The notes under the pieces were generated by a model that saw only the letters and a program-made list of their open reading frames with translations, ran no database searches and was not told the DNA's origin. From CAZPXZ01 sp965221505 (GTDB taxonomy: Bacteria > Pseudomonadota > Alphaproteobacteria > Rhodobacterales > CAZPXZ01), in NCBI GenBank assembly GCA_965221505.1, contig CBDCSI010000001.1:558001-622000 (forward strand): 64,000 nt of DNA, given 5' to 3'. Shown here piece after piece: positions 33,682 through 43,362 of this stretch (positions are counted from its first letter, which is position 1; the number at the start of each line of letters is the position of its first letter). The position numbers were made by a program, and so were the translations under genes.

Positions 33682-34326
33682 ATGGCGAAGACTAGGAGCG
33701 AGGCAGCCCCCGAACGGCCGGAGTCCCGCAATGCCGGCGGGGGCACCACCGTCATCAAGAAATACGCCAATCGCCGGCTCTACGACACGGAGCGCAGCCG
33801 ATACGTGACCCTGGCCGATCTCGCCGAGATGACGCGAGCCGGGCAGGAGTTCGTCGTTCGCGACGCGCGCACCGACGAGGACATCACGGCCGCGATCTTC
33901 GTGCAGATCGTGCTCGAATCCGAGAGTCGCGGCGAACACCTGCTGCCGATCGGCTTCCTGCGACGCCTCGTGGCGCTGTACGGCGACACGATGAAGTGGG
34001 TCGTGCCGAGCTATCTCGAATCCAGCATGGAGATCTTCGCCCGCAATCAGGACGCGCTCCGGCGCCAGATGGACGCGGCGTTCGCCAATCCGGCCGCGGC
34101 CGGGTTCGAGCAGCTCAAGGAGGTGAACCGGGCGTTGTTCGAGCCGGCGCTGAAGATGATGACCCCGTTCCCGGATTCGGGGGCTGCGCCGCAGGTCGAG
34201 GAGAATGCGGCGGGTCCGGCTCGGGAGGACGGACCGGCGGACAGCGCCGAGGAACAGCTTCGCGAATTGCGCACCCAGGTCGACGAGTTGAAGACCCGGG
34301 TCGCAAGGCTGGCCCGAGAGCCCTGA
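33682..34326 (+). CDS. phaR: Polyhydroxyalkanoate synthesis regulator PhaR
   Basis: A 214-residue DNA-binding regulator. The N-terminal domain (residues 25-65) has the invariant IKKYANRRLYDTERSRYVTL motif, followed by the PHB-accumulation domain (DITAAIFVQIVLESESRG, then FLRRLVALYGDTMKWVVPSYLE). The C-terminal third is a variable acidic stretch ending in a coiled coil (EEQLRELRTQVDELKTRVARLA). PhaR represses phasin and phaR genes until it binds PHB granules. The organism therefore probably stores PHA, although no phaC is in the window. The ATG at 33682 was chosen because homology starts there. Confidence 0.95.
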   Translation: MAKTRSEAAPERPESRNAGGGTTVIKKYANRRLYDTERSRYVTLADLAEMTRAGQEFVVRDARTDEDITAAIFVQIVLESESRGEHLLPIGFLRRLVALYGDTMKWVVPSYLESSMEIFARNQDALRRQMDAAFANPAAAGFEQLKEVNRALFEPALKMMTPFPDSGAAPQVEENAAGPAREDGPADSAEEQLRELRTQVDELKTRVARLAREP

Positions 34327-34330
34327 ACGC

Positions 34331-34939
34331 ATGCGCCGGGCAGGGGCGGGGCGTTGTCCCTGGTGCGGCGACGATCCGCTCATGATCGCGTATCACGACC
34401 GGGAATGGGGCGTGCCGGAACGGGATCCGGTGCGCCTGTTCGAAGCCCTGATTCTGGATTCCTTCCAGGCCGGGCTCTCCTGGAGCACGATCTTGCGCAA
34501 GCGGGACAACTTCCGGCGGGCGTTCGCCGGATTTCGGCCGGAGTCGGTCGCCCGGCTTGACGACGCGGACGTGGACCGCCTGCTGCAGGATCCGGGCATC
34601 GTCCGACATCGCGGAAAGGTCGAGGCCGCCGTCGCCGGCGCGCAGGCCTGGCTCCGAATCGAGGAGCGCGAGGGATTCGCGGCGTTCGTCTGGGACGCCG
34701 TCGGCGGGTCTCCCCGGCGGAGCCGTTATCGCCGCATGCAGGAGGTTCCTGCCAGCACGCCGGAGTCCGAGCGGCTGTCGCGGGCGCTGCGCCGGGAAGG
34801 GTTCCGGTTCGTCGGTCCGACGAGCGTCTACGCGTTCATGCAGGGTGCCGGGCTGGCGAACGACCATCTGGTGGACTGCTTCCGGCACGCCGAGCTCGCG
34901 GCGGATCCGGCCGAGGGCGCACTGCCTGCGGTTTCGTAA
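34331..34939 (+). CDS. tag: DNA-3-methyladenine glycosylase I
   Basis: A 202-residue base-excision repair enzyme that removes 3-methyladenine. Zinc-binding residues are in CPWCGDDPLMIAYHDREWG near the N-terminus and in HLVDCFRH near the C-terminus; FQAGLSWSTILRKRDNFRRAF is the TAG signature. Length and order match Escherichia coli Tag. It starts 4 bases after the phaR stop and is likely co-transcribed. Confidence 0.95.
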   Translation: MRRAGAGRCPWCGDDPLMIAYHDREWGVPERDPVRLFEALILDSFQAGLSWSTILRKRDNFRRAFAGFRPESVARLDDADVDRLLQDPGIVRHRGKVEAAVAGAQAWLRIEEREGFAAFVWDAVGGSPRRSRYRRMQEVPASTPESERLSRALRREGFRFVGPTSVYAFMQGAGLANDHLVDCFRHAELAADPAEGALPAVS

Positions 34940-34951
34940 GGGGTAGGACCG

Positions 34952-36931
34952 ATGTTCGAGAAGGTTCTGGTCGCAAACCGGGGAGAGATCGCGCTCCGGA
35001 TCATGCGCACGGCGCATCGCCTCGGCATGCGGACGGTGGCGGTGTTCTCCGAGGCCGACGCGCGGGCGCCCCATGTCCGGTTCGCGACCGAATCGGTTCC
35101 GATCGGACCTCCGCCGGCGGCGCAGTCCTATCTCCGCATCGACGCGATCGTCGACGCCGTGCGGCAGACCGGCGCCGACGCGGTGCATCCGGGATACGGG
35201 TTCCTGTCCGAGAACCCGGCCTTCGTCGAGACGCTCGAGCGCGAGGGCATCGCCTTCGTCGGACCGCCCGCCTCGGCCATCGCGGCGATGGGGGACAAGG
35301 TGGAGTCCAAGCGGATCGCGCTGGAGGCGGGGGTGAGCACCGTGCCCGGACATGCGGACGTGATCGCCACGGCGGAGGAAGCGATCGCGATCGCCGAGGG
35401 GATCGGATACCCGGTGATGATCAAGGCTGCGGCGGGCGGCGGCGGCAAGGGCATGCGCATCGCCCACGACCGGGACGGGGTGCGGGAAGGCTTCGAACGC
35501 AGCCGTTCCGAGGCGCGTTCGAGCTTCGGCGACGACCGCGTGTTCGTCGAGAAGTTTATCGTGAACCCGCGGCATATCGAAATCCAGGTCCTCGCGGACG
35601 GCCACGGAAACGCGATCCATCTCGGCGAACGCGAGTGTTCGATCCAGCGCCGCAACCAGAAGGTGATCGAGGAATCGCCCTCTCCGTTCCTCGACGCGGC
35701 GAGCCGGGAGCGCATGGGCGCCGAAGCGGTCGCGCTGGCCCGGGCGGTAGGGTACCGCAGCGCGGGCACGGTCGAGTTCGTCGTCGACGAGGCCCGCGAC
35801 CACTATTTTCTGGAGATGAACACCCGCCTGCAGGTCGAGCATCCGGTAACCGAGCTGGTGACCGGAATCGACCTGGTCGAGCAGATGTTCCGGGTCGCCG
35901 CGGGGGAAGCGCTGCCGCTTTCCCAGGCGGACGTCGCGCAGGAGGGCTGGGCGTTCGAATCGCGCATCTACGCCGAGGACTGCTTTCGCGGCTTCCTGCC
36001 CTCCATCGGGCGGTTGACGCGATTCGAACCGCCGGCGGAGACCGGCGGCGTGCGTCTCGATTCGGGCGTGGAAGAGGGCTCCGAGATCGGGGTTCACTAC
36101 GATCCGATGATCGCCAAGGTTTGCGCATACGGCGCGGGGCGGGGCGAAGCGATGGAGGTGATGCGGGGCGCGCTGGACCGCTTCGGAATCTCCGGCGTCC
36201 AGCACAACGTCCCGTTCCTCTCGGCGGTCCTGGACCACCCGGACTTCACTTCCGGGAACTTCGATACCGGCTTTGTCGAACGCAATTATCCGGACGGTTT
36301 TTCGGGCGTGACGCTGGCGGAGGCGGAACTCGAACGGATCGCGGCCGCATGCCTCGCGATGCGCTGGCGAATGGAACGGCGGGCGGGCCGCGGGGTCGCG
36401 CCGCCGGCGGAATGGACGGCCGCGACGGGCGACGCCGCGATGACCTTCCGCCTCCGGGAAACCGACTCGGGGCTGACCGCGGCCCGCATCGATCCGGCCG
36501 GCGCCGACCGTCCCGCGATCGAGGTCGCGGCGAAGCGCGCCGCGGGTTCGTCGCTCTGCGAGGCGAGGGTGGACGGACGACGGCTCGTCTTCCAGTTCGA
36601 GCGCCGGGGGGAGGCCTTTCTGGTCTCCCGCCGCGGCGCGCGCCTGGAAATCGTCCTGCGCACGCGCCGCCAGGCGGAACTGGCGCAGCGGATGCCGAAG
36701 GAGAGCCGGGAGGAATCCGCCGCCGCGCTGCTCTGCCCCATGCCGGGTCTGGTGGTCTCGATCGACGTCGAGGCGGGGGCCGAGGTCGAGGCCGGACAGG
36801 CGCTCGCCACGGTCGAGGCGATGAAGATGGAGAACGTGCTGCGGGCCGACCGAAACGGTCGGGTGGCGAAGGTCGTTGCCTCGCCGGGCGACGTCCTGGC
36901 GGTCGACGACGTGATCCTCGAATTCGCCTGA
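34952..36931 (+). CDS. Biotin-dependent acyl-CoA carboxylase alpha subunit (PccA/AccA3-like)
   Basis: A 659-residue protein with biotin carboxylase and biotin carrier in one chain. The N-terminal FEKVLVANRGEIALRI opens the biotin-carboxylase fold; KAAAGGGGKGMRI is the ATP Gly loop; HIEIQVLADGHGN and FLEMNTRLQVEHPVTE are catalytic segments. The C-terminal biotinyl domain has the acceptor Lys in TVEAMKMENVLRA. The length fits propionyl-, acetyl- or methylcrotonyl-CoA carboxylase alpha subunits; the beta subunit is not in the window, so the acyl substrate stays open. It lies 12 bases after tag. PhaR nearby and propionyl-CoA flux suit PccA, as inference. Confidence 0.88.
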   Translation: MFEKVLVANRGEIALRIMRTAHRLGMRTVAVFSEADARAPHVRFATESVPIGPPPAAQSYLRIDAIVDAVRQTGADAVHPGYGFLSENPAFVETLEREGIAFVGPPASAIAAMGDKVESKRIALEAGVSTVPGHADVIATAEEAIAIAEGIGYPVMIKAAAGGGGKGMRIAHDRDGVREGFERSRSEARSSFGDDRVFVEKFIVNPRHIEIQVLADGHGNAIHLGERECSIQRRNQKVIEESPSPFLDAASRERMGAEAVALARAVGYRSAGTVEFVVDEARDHYFLEMNTRLQVEHPVTELVTGIDLVEQMFRVAAGEALPLSQADVAQEGWAFESRIYAEDCFRGFLPSIGRLTRFEPPAETGGVRLDSGVEEGSEIGVHYDPMIAKVCAYGAGRGEAMEVMRGALDRFGISGVQHNVPFLSAVLDHPDFTSGNFDTGFVERNYPDGFSGVTLAEAELERIAAACLAMRWRMERRAGRGVAPPAEWTAATGDAAMTFRLRETDSGLTAARIDPAGADRPAIEVAAKRAAGSSLCEARVDGRRLVFQFERRGEAFLVSRRGARLEIVLRTRRQAELAQRMPKESREESAAALLCPMPGLVVSIDVEAGAEVEAGQALATVEAMKMENVLRADRNGRVAKVVASPGDVLAVDDVILEFA

Positions 36932-36950
36932 GCCGGGTCCTCCTGCAGGT

Positions 36951-38165
36951 TCAGCCGGGCACGGCCTCCCGCAGCCGGCGCAAGCCGGCGTCGAGGTCTT
37001 CGATCAGGTCGTCGGGGTCCTCGAGGCCGACATGGATCCGGACCAGCTGCCCTTGCGGCCCGCCCTCCCTGGGCCAGCGCGTGGCGGAGCGCATGAATTG
37101 CGGATACGCCGGCAGGATGAGGCTCTCGAATCCGCCCCAGCTGTATCCGAGTCCGAAGAGCTCCATCGGATCGAACATCCGGTCGAGGGCGGGCTGCGAG
37201 CCGGACAGCTCCGGCCGCAGCGCGAACGCGAAGAGGCCGCAAGCGCCCGAGAAGTCGCGCGTCCAGAGCGCGTGGCCCGAATCCCCGGGCAGCGCCGGAC
37301 AGAGCACCGCCTCCACTTCGGGCCTCTCCTGCAGCCAGCGGGCGATCCGCAACGCCGACGCCTCGTGCCGGGCGAGCCGGGCGGGCAGGGTCCGCAGCCC
37401 CCGAAGCGCGAGATACGCGTCGTCGGGCGAGACGCAGAGGCCGAGTTCGGCCCATGCCTTCTGCAGCGGCGGGTAGGCCGCCTCGGTCGCGGTGACGGTC
37501 CCCAGCACGAGGTCGGAATGGCCCGCGATGTATTTGGTTGCGGCATGGATCGAGACGTCGATTCCCAGCTCGAACGGCTTGAAGTGGAGCGGCGTCCCCC
37601 AGGTGGCGTCGACGAAGGCCAGCGCGCCGGCTTCGTGCGCGGCGGCCGCGATGGCCGGCACGTCCTGAACCTCGAAGGTCAGCGAACCGGGCGATTCCAG
37701 GAACACGACGCGGGTCTCCGGGCGGAGGAGCCGCTCTATGCCCGCGCCGATCAGCGGGTCGTAGTACTCTGTTTCCACGCCGTAGCGCCGAAGCGTCCCG
37801 TCGCAAAAGACCCGCGTCGGCTGGTAGGCGCTGTCGGTCACCAGGAGATGGTCGCCCGGGCTGAGGAAGGCGAGCAGGGGGGCGGTGATCGCCGCCAGTC
37901 CCGAAGGGGCGAGGCGGGTGCGGTGTCCGCCCTCCAGCTCCGCGACCGCTTCTTCCAGCGCGAAGGTTCCCGGCGTGCCGTGCACGCCGTAGGTGACGGC
38001 GTCGCCCTGGCGAATCTTCCGGGACCGGCGAAGCCGCTCCAGATCCGGCCAGAGAATCGTCGAAGCCCGGTGAACCGGAACGTTTACGACCCCGCCGAAG
38101 GCCTCCGGATCGCGTCCGGAATGGGCGGCGACGGTCGCGTCGCGACGCGGCGTGCGCTCTGACAT
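36951..38165 (-). CDS. metC: Cystathionine beta-lyase
   Basis: A 404-residue trans-sulfuration PLP enzyme. The start SERTPRRDATVAAHSGRDP and VVNVPVHRASTILWPDL are typical of alphaproteobacterial MetC. The PLP Lys is in VSIHAATKYIAGHSDLVLGTV, and the phosphate-binding region is TYGVHGTPGTFALEEA. A late WGGFESL motif distinguishes beta-lyases. It cleaves cystathionine to homocysteine, pyruvate and ammonia. It is divergent from aapJ. Confidence 0.92.
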   Translation of the reverse strand: MSERTPRRDATVAAHSGRDPEAFGGVVNVPVHRASTILWPDLERLRRSRKIRQGDAVTYGVHGTPGTFALEEAVAELEGGHRTRLAPSGLAAITAPLLAFLSPGDHLLVTDSAYQPTRVFCDGTLRRYGVETEYYDPLIGAGIERLLRPETRVVFLESPGSLTFEVQDVPAIAAAAHEAGALAFVDATWGTPLHFKPFELGIDVSIHAATKYIAGHSDLVLGTVTATEAAYPPLQKAWAELGLCVSPDDAYLALRGLRTLPARLARHEASALRIARWLQERPEVEAVLCPALPGDSGHALWTRDFSGACGLFAFALRPELSGSQPALDRMFDPMELFGLGYSWGGFESLILPAYPQFMRSATRWPREGGPQGQLVRIHVGLEDPDDLIEDLDAGLRRLREAVPG

Positions 38166-38498
38166 CGGGGTCTCCTGCGGAACGGGGCGACGAAACGCGC
38201 AATCATACCCCTCTCGCGGCCCGGTGCGCGGGCGGTCGGCATCGGCAGGCAGATCGACGGCGAGGGTCGGCAGGGCGGTCGAGACGGACGCCGGCTTGCC
38301 GCCGATGCCGTCTCCGGGCACGGGTTCTTGCCCCGGAGGCGCGACGTCTGCAGCTTCGATGTTGCAGTGCAGTATCGGGGTTGATCGGTCGGGGACGCTG
38401 GGGCATACTGCAGCCGGACGGCGGCGTCGCCCGGCTGGCGTCGGGCGGGCGTTTTTCGCCTTTCTTCGAATTTTTGGGATTACACGAGGAGACAGAGC
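38166..38498. other. Divergent promoter region between metC and aapJ
   Basis: About 330 bases without a supported gene. The right side holds a T-rich run (TTTTTCGCCTTTCTTCGAATTTTTG at 38453-38477) and a GAGGAGACAG ribosome site for aapJ. The promoters should lie here, but I cannot assign exact boxes. Confidence 0.4.
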
Positions 38499-39527
38499 AT
38501 GAGACTATTGAGACTCTCCGGTGCGGTCGCGGCGGCCGGCCTGCTGGCGATGGCCGGCAGCCTATCCGTCAAGGCGGCGACGCTGGACGACGTTCGCGCG
38601 GCAGGCGAGCTGAAATGCGGCATCAACACCGGTCTGGCCGGATTCGCGTTCACCGACGACGACGGCAACTGGACCGGGTTCGACGTCGCCTATTGCCGCG
38701 CCCTCGCGGCGGCGGTCCTCGGCGACCCGGACGCGGTGGCCTACGTCAATCTGACCGGCAAGACCCGGTTTCCCGCGCTGCAGTCCGGCGAGGTCGACGT
38801 GCTTTCGCGCAACACCACCTGGACCTTCTCCCGTGACGTGGATCTCGGCTTCACCTTCGTCGGCGTCAATTACTACGACGGTCAGGGCTTCATCGGACGC
38901 ACCGACATGGGCATCACCAGCGCGACGGAGCTCGGCGGCGCTTCGATCTGCATCCAGACCGGCACGACCACCGAGCTGAACCTGGCCGATTTCGCGCGGA
39001 CGAACGGCATCGAATACGAGCCGGTGCCGATCGAGACCAACGCGGAGGCCCGTGCCGCCTACGAGGCGGGGCGCTGCGACGTCTACACCACGGACGCCTC
39101 CGGCCTGGCGGCGACCAAGGCCACGTTCGACGATCCGGACGCGCATATGGTCTATCCCGAAGTGGTCTCCAAGGAACCGCTCGGACCGCTGGTGCGCCAG
39201 GGCGACGACCAGTGGGCGGACATCGCGCGCTGGGTACTGAACGCGCTGATCATCGCCGAGGAGCTCGGCGTGACCCAGGGGAACGTGGCGGACATGGCCA
39301 TGTCCTCCGACAACCCCGAGATCCAGCGCATGCTGGGCGCCGGCGACAACTACGGCGAGATGCTCGGCCTGGACGCCGACTGGGCGGTGAAGGCGATCTC
39401 CGCCGGCGGGAACTACGCCGAGATCTTCGACCGCTTCATCGGTCCGGACACCGCGCTCGGCCTGCAGAGAGGGTTGAACGCGCTCTACAAGGACGGCGGA
39501 ATCCTCTACGCACCTCCGTTCCGTTGA
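38499..39527 (+). CDS. aapJ: General L-amino acid ABC transporter, periplasmic binding protein
   Basis: A 342-residue binding protein of SBP family 3. A signal peptide (VAAAGLLAMAGSLSVKA) is followed by LDDVRAAGELKCGINTGLAGF, the classic AapJ start. Ligand strands include GFDVAYCRALAAAVLG and NTTWTFSRDVDLGFTFVGVNYYDGQGF. It feeds the AapQMP complex, which takes up many polar L-amino acids. The next gene follows after 135 bases. Confidence 0.95.
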   Translation: MRLLRLSGAVAAAGLLAMAGSLSVKAATLDDVRAAGELKCGINTGLAGFAFTDDDGNWTGFDVAYCRALAAAVLGDPDAVAYVNLTGKTRFPALQSGEVDVLSRNTTWTFSRDVDLGFTFVGVNYYDGQGFIGRTDMGITSATELGGASICIQTGTTTELNLADFARTNGIEYEPVPIETNAEARAAYEAGRCDVYTTDASGLAATKATFDDPDAHMVYPEVVSKEPLGPLVRQGDDQWADIARWVLNALIIAEELGVTQGNVADMAMSSDNPEIQRMLGAGDNYGEMLGLDADWAVKAISAGGNYAEIFDRFIGPDTALGLQRGLNALYKDGGILYAPPFR

Positions 39528-39662
39528 TCCTCTCCCAACGCGAATTCCGGCGGCGGCGGCCAAGCGCCCTGCCGTCGGAGCCTCCGCCCGCAACCGTTCG
39601 GCCTACCCCGGCGGGCGTGCGCGGGCGGGTGAGCCGGTCGGGCTGAGCGCCCGCTGCCGGTC

Positions 39663-40817
39663 ATGCGGGGCGTCTATCTCCTGACCAACGAGCGGGCGCG
39701 CTCGCTCGTCTTCCAGGCCCTCCTGATCGCCGTCCTCGCCACGGTCGTTGTCGTAATCATCCGGAACACGGCCGCGAATCTGGAGCGGGCGGGTCTCGCC
39801 TCCGGATACGGGTTCCTGTTTCAGGTAGCCAAGTTCGACATCAACCAGCGGCTGATCGAATACGATTCCACGCGTTCCTACGGCAGGGCGTTCCTGCTCG
39901 GCGGGTTGAATACCGTCCTGGTCGCGGTGCTCGGCGTTATCGCAGCCTCCCTGATCGGATTCGTGGCGGGCATCCTGCGCCTGTCCCCGAACTTCCTCAT
40001 CAGCCGCATCGTCGGCGCCTATGTCGAGTTCACCCGCAACACCCCCGTGCTCCTGCAGATCATCTTCTGGTGGATCGTCATGCTGGCGCTGCCGAGGGTC
40101 CGGGACAGCCTGTCGCTCGGCGAGACCGTATACCTCAACAATCGCGGCATCCGCCTGCCGGCGCCGGTGTTCGAGGACGGCTCGTGGCTCGTGTTCCTGT
40201 TCCTGGCGGCGGGCGCGGCGGCGACCGTGTTCCTCGCGCGCTGGGCGAAGGCCCGCCAGGACCGGACCGGCCAGGCGTTTCCCGTCGGCTGGACCGGCCT
40301 CGCCCTGATCGTCGGCGCGCCGGTCGCGGCGTATTTCCTGACCGGACGCCCCATAGGCCTGGAAGTGCCCGAGATGGGCAAGTTCAACCTCGTGGGCGGC
40401 ATCAACGTCACGCCGGAGCTGACCGCGCTCTGGTTCGCGCTCTCGACCTATACCGGGGCGTTCATTTCCGAGAACGTCCGGGCGGGAATCCTCTCGGTCA
40501 GCAAGGGGCAGACGGAAGCGGCGAACGCGCTCGGCCTCCGACCCGGGCTGACCATGCGCCGGATCATCCTCCCCCAGGCGCTGCGCGTCATCATTCCGCC
40601 GCTCACCAGCCAGTACCTGAACCTGACCAAGAATTCGTCGCTGGCGGTGGCGATCGGCTACCAGGATCTGGTGTCCATCGGCGACACGATCCTGAACCAG
40701 AGCGGGCAGGCGCTGGAAGTGATCTCCATCTACATGATCGTCTACCTGTCGCTCAGCCTCATGACCTCGGCGTTCATGAACTGGTACAACGCCCGCATCG
40801 CGCTGGTGGAACGATGA
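39663..40817 (+). CDS. aapQ: General L-amino acid ABC transporter permease AapQ
   Basis: A 384-residue permease. The His/Glu/Arg-family permease core is split by a long insertion between the ARNTPVLL-like EFTRNTPVLLQIIFWW helix and the EAA loop, as is normal for AapQ. The EAA loop reads QTEAANALGLRPGLTMRRIILPQALRVIIPP. About seven hydrophobic segments are visible. The stop overlaps the aapM start (ATGA). Confidence 0.94.
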   Translation: MRGVYLLTNERARSLVFQALLIAVLATVVVVIIRNTAANLERAGLASGYGFLFQVAKFDINQRLIEYDSTRSYGRAFLLGGLNTVLVAVLGVIAASLIGFVAGILRLSPNFLISRIVGAYVEFTRNTPVLLQIIFWWIVMLALPRVRDSLSLGETVYLNNRGIRLPAPVFEDGSWLVFLFLAAGAAATVFLARWAKARQDRTGQAFPVGWTGLALIVGAPVAAYFLTGRPIGLEVPEMGKFNLVGGINVTPELTALWFALSTYTGAFISENVRAGILSVSKGQTEAANALGLRPGLTMRRIILPQALRVIIPPLTSQYLNLTKNSSLAVAIGYQDLVSIGDTILNQSGQALEVISIYMIVYLSLSLMTSAFMNWYNARIALVER

Positions 40818-41929
40818 GCGCGTGGCAGCCGTTTCACCGCAGCCAGGCGGACATGCTGCAGTCGCGCCCCGCCCCGATCGCGACGGTGGGCTGGATCGGG
40901 TGGGTTCGCAAGAACCTCCTGTCGGGCTATCTGAACGTCGCGCTGACCGCCGGCTCGCTCCTCCTCCTGTGGATCGCGCTGCCGCCGTTTCTCGACTGGG
41001 CGATCTTTTCGGCCGACTTCGTCGGCGAAACGGGCAAGGACTGCGCCGGTCACGGCGCCTGCTGGGCCTGGCTCGACCAGCGGATCGAGCAGTTCCTCTA
41101 CGGCTTCTATCCCGCCGAGTCCTACTGGCGCGTAAATCTCGCGATTCTGCTGCTGGCGCCCGCGCTGGCGTATATCCTGTTCGAGGGCCTTCCCTACGCG
41201 CGCTACGGCCGGTACTTCTCCGTCGCCTATCCGGTGATCGCCGCCGTCCTGCTGCTCGGCGGATTTGGCCTCGAGCGGGTTTCCACCAGCGATTTCGGCG
41301 GGTTCATGCTCAACGTCGTCGCGGGGCTGGCCGGAATCGTCCTGTCGCTCCCGATCGGCATTCTGCTGGCGCTGGGCCGACGCTCGCGAATGCCGGCGGT
41401 GCGGATCGTCTCCGTGGCGTTCATCGAGTTCATCCGCGGGGTGCCGCTGATCACCCTGCTGTTCGTCGCGGTCGTCATCCTGCAGCTGTTCCTGCCTCCG
41501 GGCGTGACGCTGGACCAGCTGTTCCGGGTCATGATCATGATTACGGTCTTCGCCTCCGCATATATGGCGGAGGTCATCCGGGGGGGACTGCAGGCCATTC
41601 CGAACGGGCAGTACGAGGCGGCTCGGGCGATGGGGCTCGGCTACTGGCAGATGATGCGCCTCGTGGTGTTGCCGCAGGCGCTCAAGATTTCGATCCCCGG
41701 CATCGTGAACACCTTCATCGGCCTGTTCAAGGATACGACCCTCGTGATCATCATCGGCCTCTTCGACATTCTCGGCCAGGCCAGGCTCCTGCAGACCAAT
41801 CCGGACTGGATCGGCGAGGTGGACCACGAGACCTTCCTGATGGCGGCGTTGTTCTTCTTCGTGATCTGCTTCTCGATGTCCCGGTATTCGATCAATCTGG
41901 AGAAGAAGCTGGACACGAGCAACCGGTAG
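40814..41929 (+). CDS. aapM: General L-amino acid ABC transporter permease AapM
   Basis: A 371-residue permease. It has the family opening WVRKNLLSGYLNVALTAGSLLLLW, a periplasmic segment with two Cys (GKDCAGHGACWAWLDQRIEQF), and the permease core with EFIRGVPLITLLFV. The EAA loop is QYEAARAMGLGYWQMMRLVVLPQALKISIPG. It pairs with AapQ. The ATG overlaps the aapQ stop by four bases. Confidence 0.94.
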   Translation: MSAWQPFHRSQADMLQSRPAPIATVGWIGWVRKNLLSGYLNVALTAGSLLLLWIALPPFLDWAIFSADFVGETGKDCAGHGACWAWLDQRIEQFLYGFYPAESYWRVNLAILLLAPALAYILFEGLPYARYGRYFSVAYPVIAAVLLLGGFGLERVSTSDFGGFMLNVVAGLAGIVLSLPIGILLALGRRSRMPAVRIVSVAFIEFIRGVPLITLLFVAVVILQLFLPPGVTLDQLFRVMIMITVFASAYMAEVIRGGLQAIPNGQYEAARAMGLGYWQMMRLVVLPQALKISIPGIVNTFIGLFKDTTLVIIIGLFDILGQARLLQTNPDWIGEVDHETFLMAALFFFVICFSMSRYSINLEKKLDTSNR

Positions 41930-41958
41930 GGAACTGCGGGCGGAACGGGAGAGCTGGC

Positions 41959-42747
41959 ATGGAAGACATCACGCAGCGCGAGCTGGACCGGTCGAAGATG
42001 CGCGTCTCGGACGAGGTCGCGATTCGCATCGAGGGCATGAACAAGTGGTTCGGCGACCTGCACGTCCTTCGGGACATCAACATCACCGTGCACGTCGGGG
42101 AGCGGATCGTGATTTGCGGGCCCTCCGGCTGCGGCAAGTCGACCCTGATCCGGTGCATCAACCGGCTGGAGGAGCATCAGAGCGGCACGGTCGAGGTCGA
42201 CGGAATCGAGCTGACCGGGGACATCAAGCGGATCGACGAAATCCGCCGCGAAGTCGGCATGGTGTTCCAGCAGTTCAACCTGTTTCCCCACCTGACCGTG
42301 CTCGAGAACTGCACGCTGGCGCCGATTTGGGTCCGAAAGATGCCGAAGGCGGAAGCCGAGGCCACCGCCATGGAGTATCTCGAACGGGTCAAGATTCCGG
42401 AACAGGCGAGCAAGTATCCGGAACAGCTCTCCGGCGGCCAGAAACAGCGGGTGGCGATCGCCCGGTCGCTGTGCATGAAGCCGAAGATCATGCTGTTCGA
42501 CGAACCGACATCGGCGCTCGACCCGGAGATGATCAAGGAGGTGCTCGACACCATGATCGATCTTGCCGAGGACGGGATGACGATGATTTGCGTCACCCAC
42601 GAGATGGGATTCGCGCGCAAGGTCGCGAACCGGGTGATCTTCATGGCGGACAACCAGATCGTCGAGGAGAACAACCCGGAGGATTTCTTCAACAATCCGC
42701 AGAGCGACCGGACGAAGCTGTTCCTGAGCCAGATTCTGGGGCACTGA
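41959..42747 (+). CDS. aapP: General L-amino acid ABC transporter ATPase AapP
   Basis: A 262-residue ATPase of the polar amino-acid class. Walker A is GPSGCGKST; Q-loop MVFQQFNLFPHLTVLEN; signature LSGGQKQRVAIARSL; Walker B IMLFDEPTSALDPEM; switch His VTHEMGFA. Length is as expected. It starts 29 bases after aapM and completes the operon. Confidence 0.95.
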   Translation: MEDITQRELDRSKMRVSDEVAIRIEGMNKWFGDLHVLRDINITVHVGERIVICGPSGCGKSTLIRCINRLEEHQSGTVEVDGIELTGDIKRIDEIRREVGMVFQQFNLFPHLTVLENCTLAPIWVRKMPKAEAEATAMEYLERVKIPEQASKYPEQLSGGQKQRVAIARSLCMKPKIMLFDEPTSALDPEMIKEVLDTMIDLAEDGMTMICVTHEMGFARKVANRVIFMADNQIVEENNPEDFFNNPQSDRTKLFLSQILGH

Positions 42748-42828
42748 CCGCCTGCGTGAGGCTGCGGCGGACCGCGTTCGGCGCCCGAATCTTCCCGAAT
42801 CTCCGGGGGTAGCCGGGAGAAGCGGCGC

Positions 42829-43362
42829 TCAGCCGGTCAGGGACCGGGCGTCCACGAACCGTTCGATCTTGGCGTCCCCAGGGCGGAACTCCGCCCATCG
42901 GGGCGTCGAGACGGAGAACACGGCGAGTGCGGCGGTCGGAAACTTGAGAAAACGCGCGCCGCTGCTTCGAACGCCCGACCCGCCGGCGAGGGAGAAGGCC
43001 AGGGCGCTCATGCCGGGGTTGTGTCCGAGAAGCAGAACGCAGCGGGCGTCGTCCGGCGACTCTTGGACCATGCGCAGCATGGCGGGCGAATCGGCGTGGT
43101 AGAGGGTTTCGACGAACGCGGCCTCGGGGGGATAGGCGATCTCCCGGCTGAGGAGAGACCAGGTCTCGCGCGTGCGGCGGCTGATCGAGACCGCCGCGTA
43201 ATCCGGAACCAGCCGCTCGGCCGCGAGATACGCGCCGACGGCTCCGGCGGCCTCCCGGCCGCGACGGTTGAGCGGTCGGTCGACGTCCGCGACGGACGGA
43301 TCGCCCCAGCTCGACTTCGCGTGGCGCAACAGCAGGAGGCGCCTCGAAGACGCCGCGTTCAT
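42829..43362 (-). CDS. sixA: SixA-like phosphohistidine phosphatase (histidine phosphatase superfamily)
   Basis: A 177-residue phosphatase. The phosphoacceptor motif is LLLLRHAKSSWGD (R13, H14), and the second His lies in LLLGHNPGMSALAF. These residues define the RHG/SixA group, which removes phosphate from phosphohistidine domains or small molecules. The ATG at 43362 overlaps the fumC stop (ATGA), so it is co-translated with fumC. The physiological target is not visible. Confidence 0.87.
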   Translation of the reverse strand: MNAASSRRLLLLRHAKSSWGDPSVADVDRPLNRRGREAAGAVGAYLAAERLVPDYAAVSISRRTRETWSLLSREIAYPPEAAFVETLYHADSPAMLRMVQESPDDARCVLLLGHNPGMSALAFSLAGGSGVRSSGARFLKFPTAALAVFSVSTPRWAEFRPGDAKIERFVDARSLTG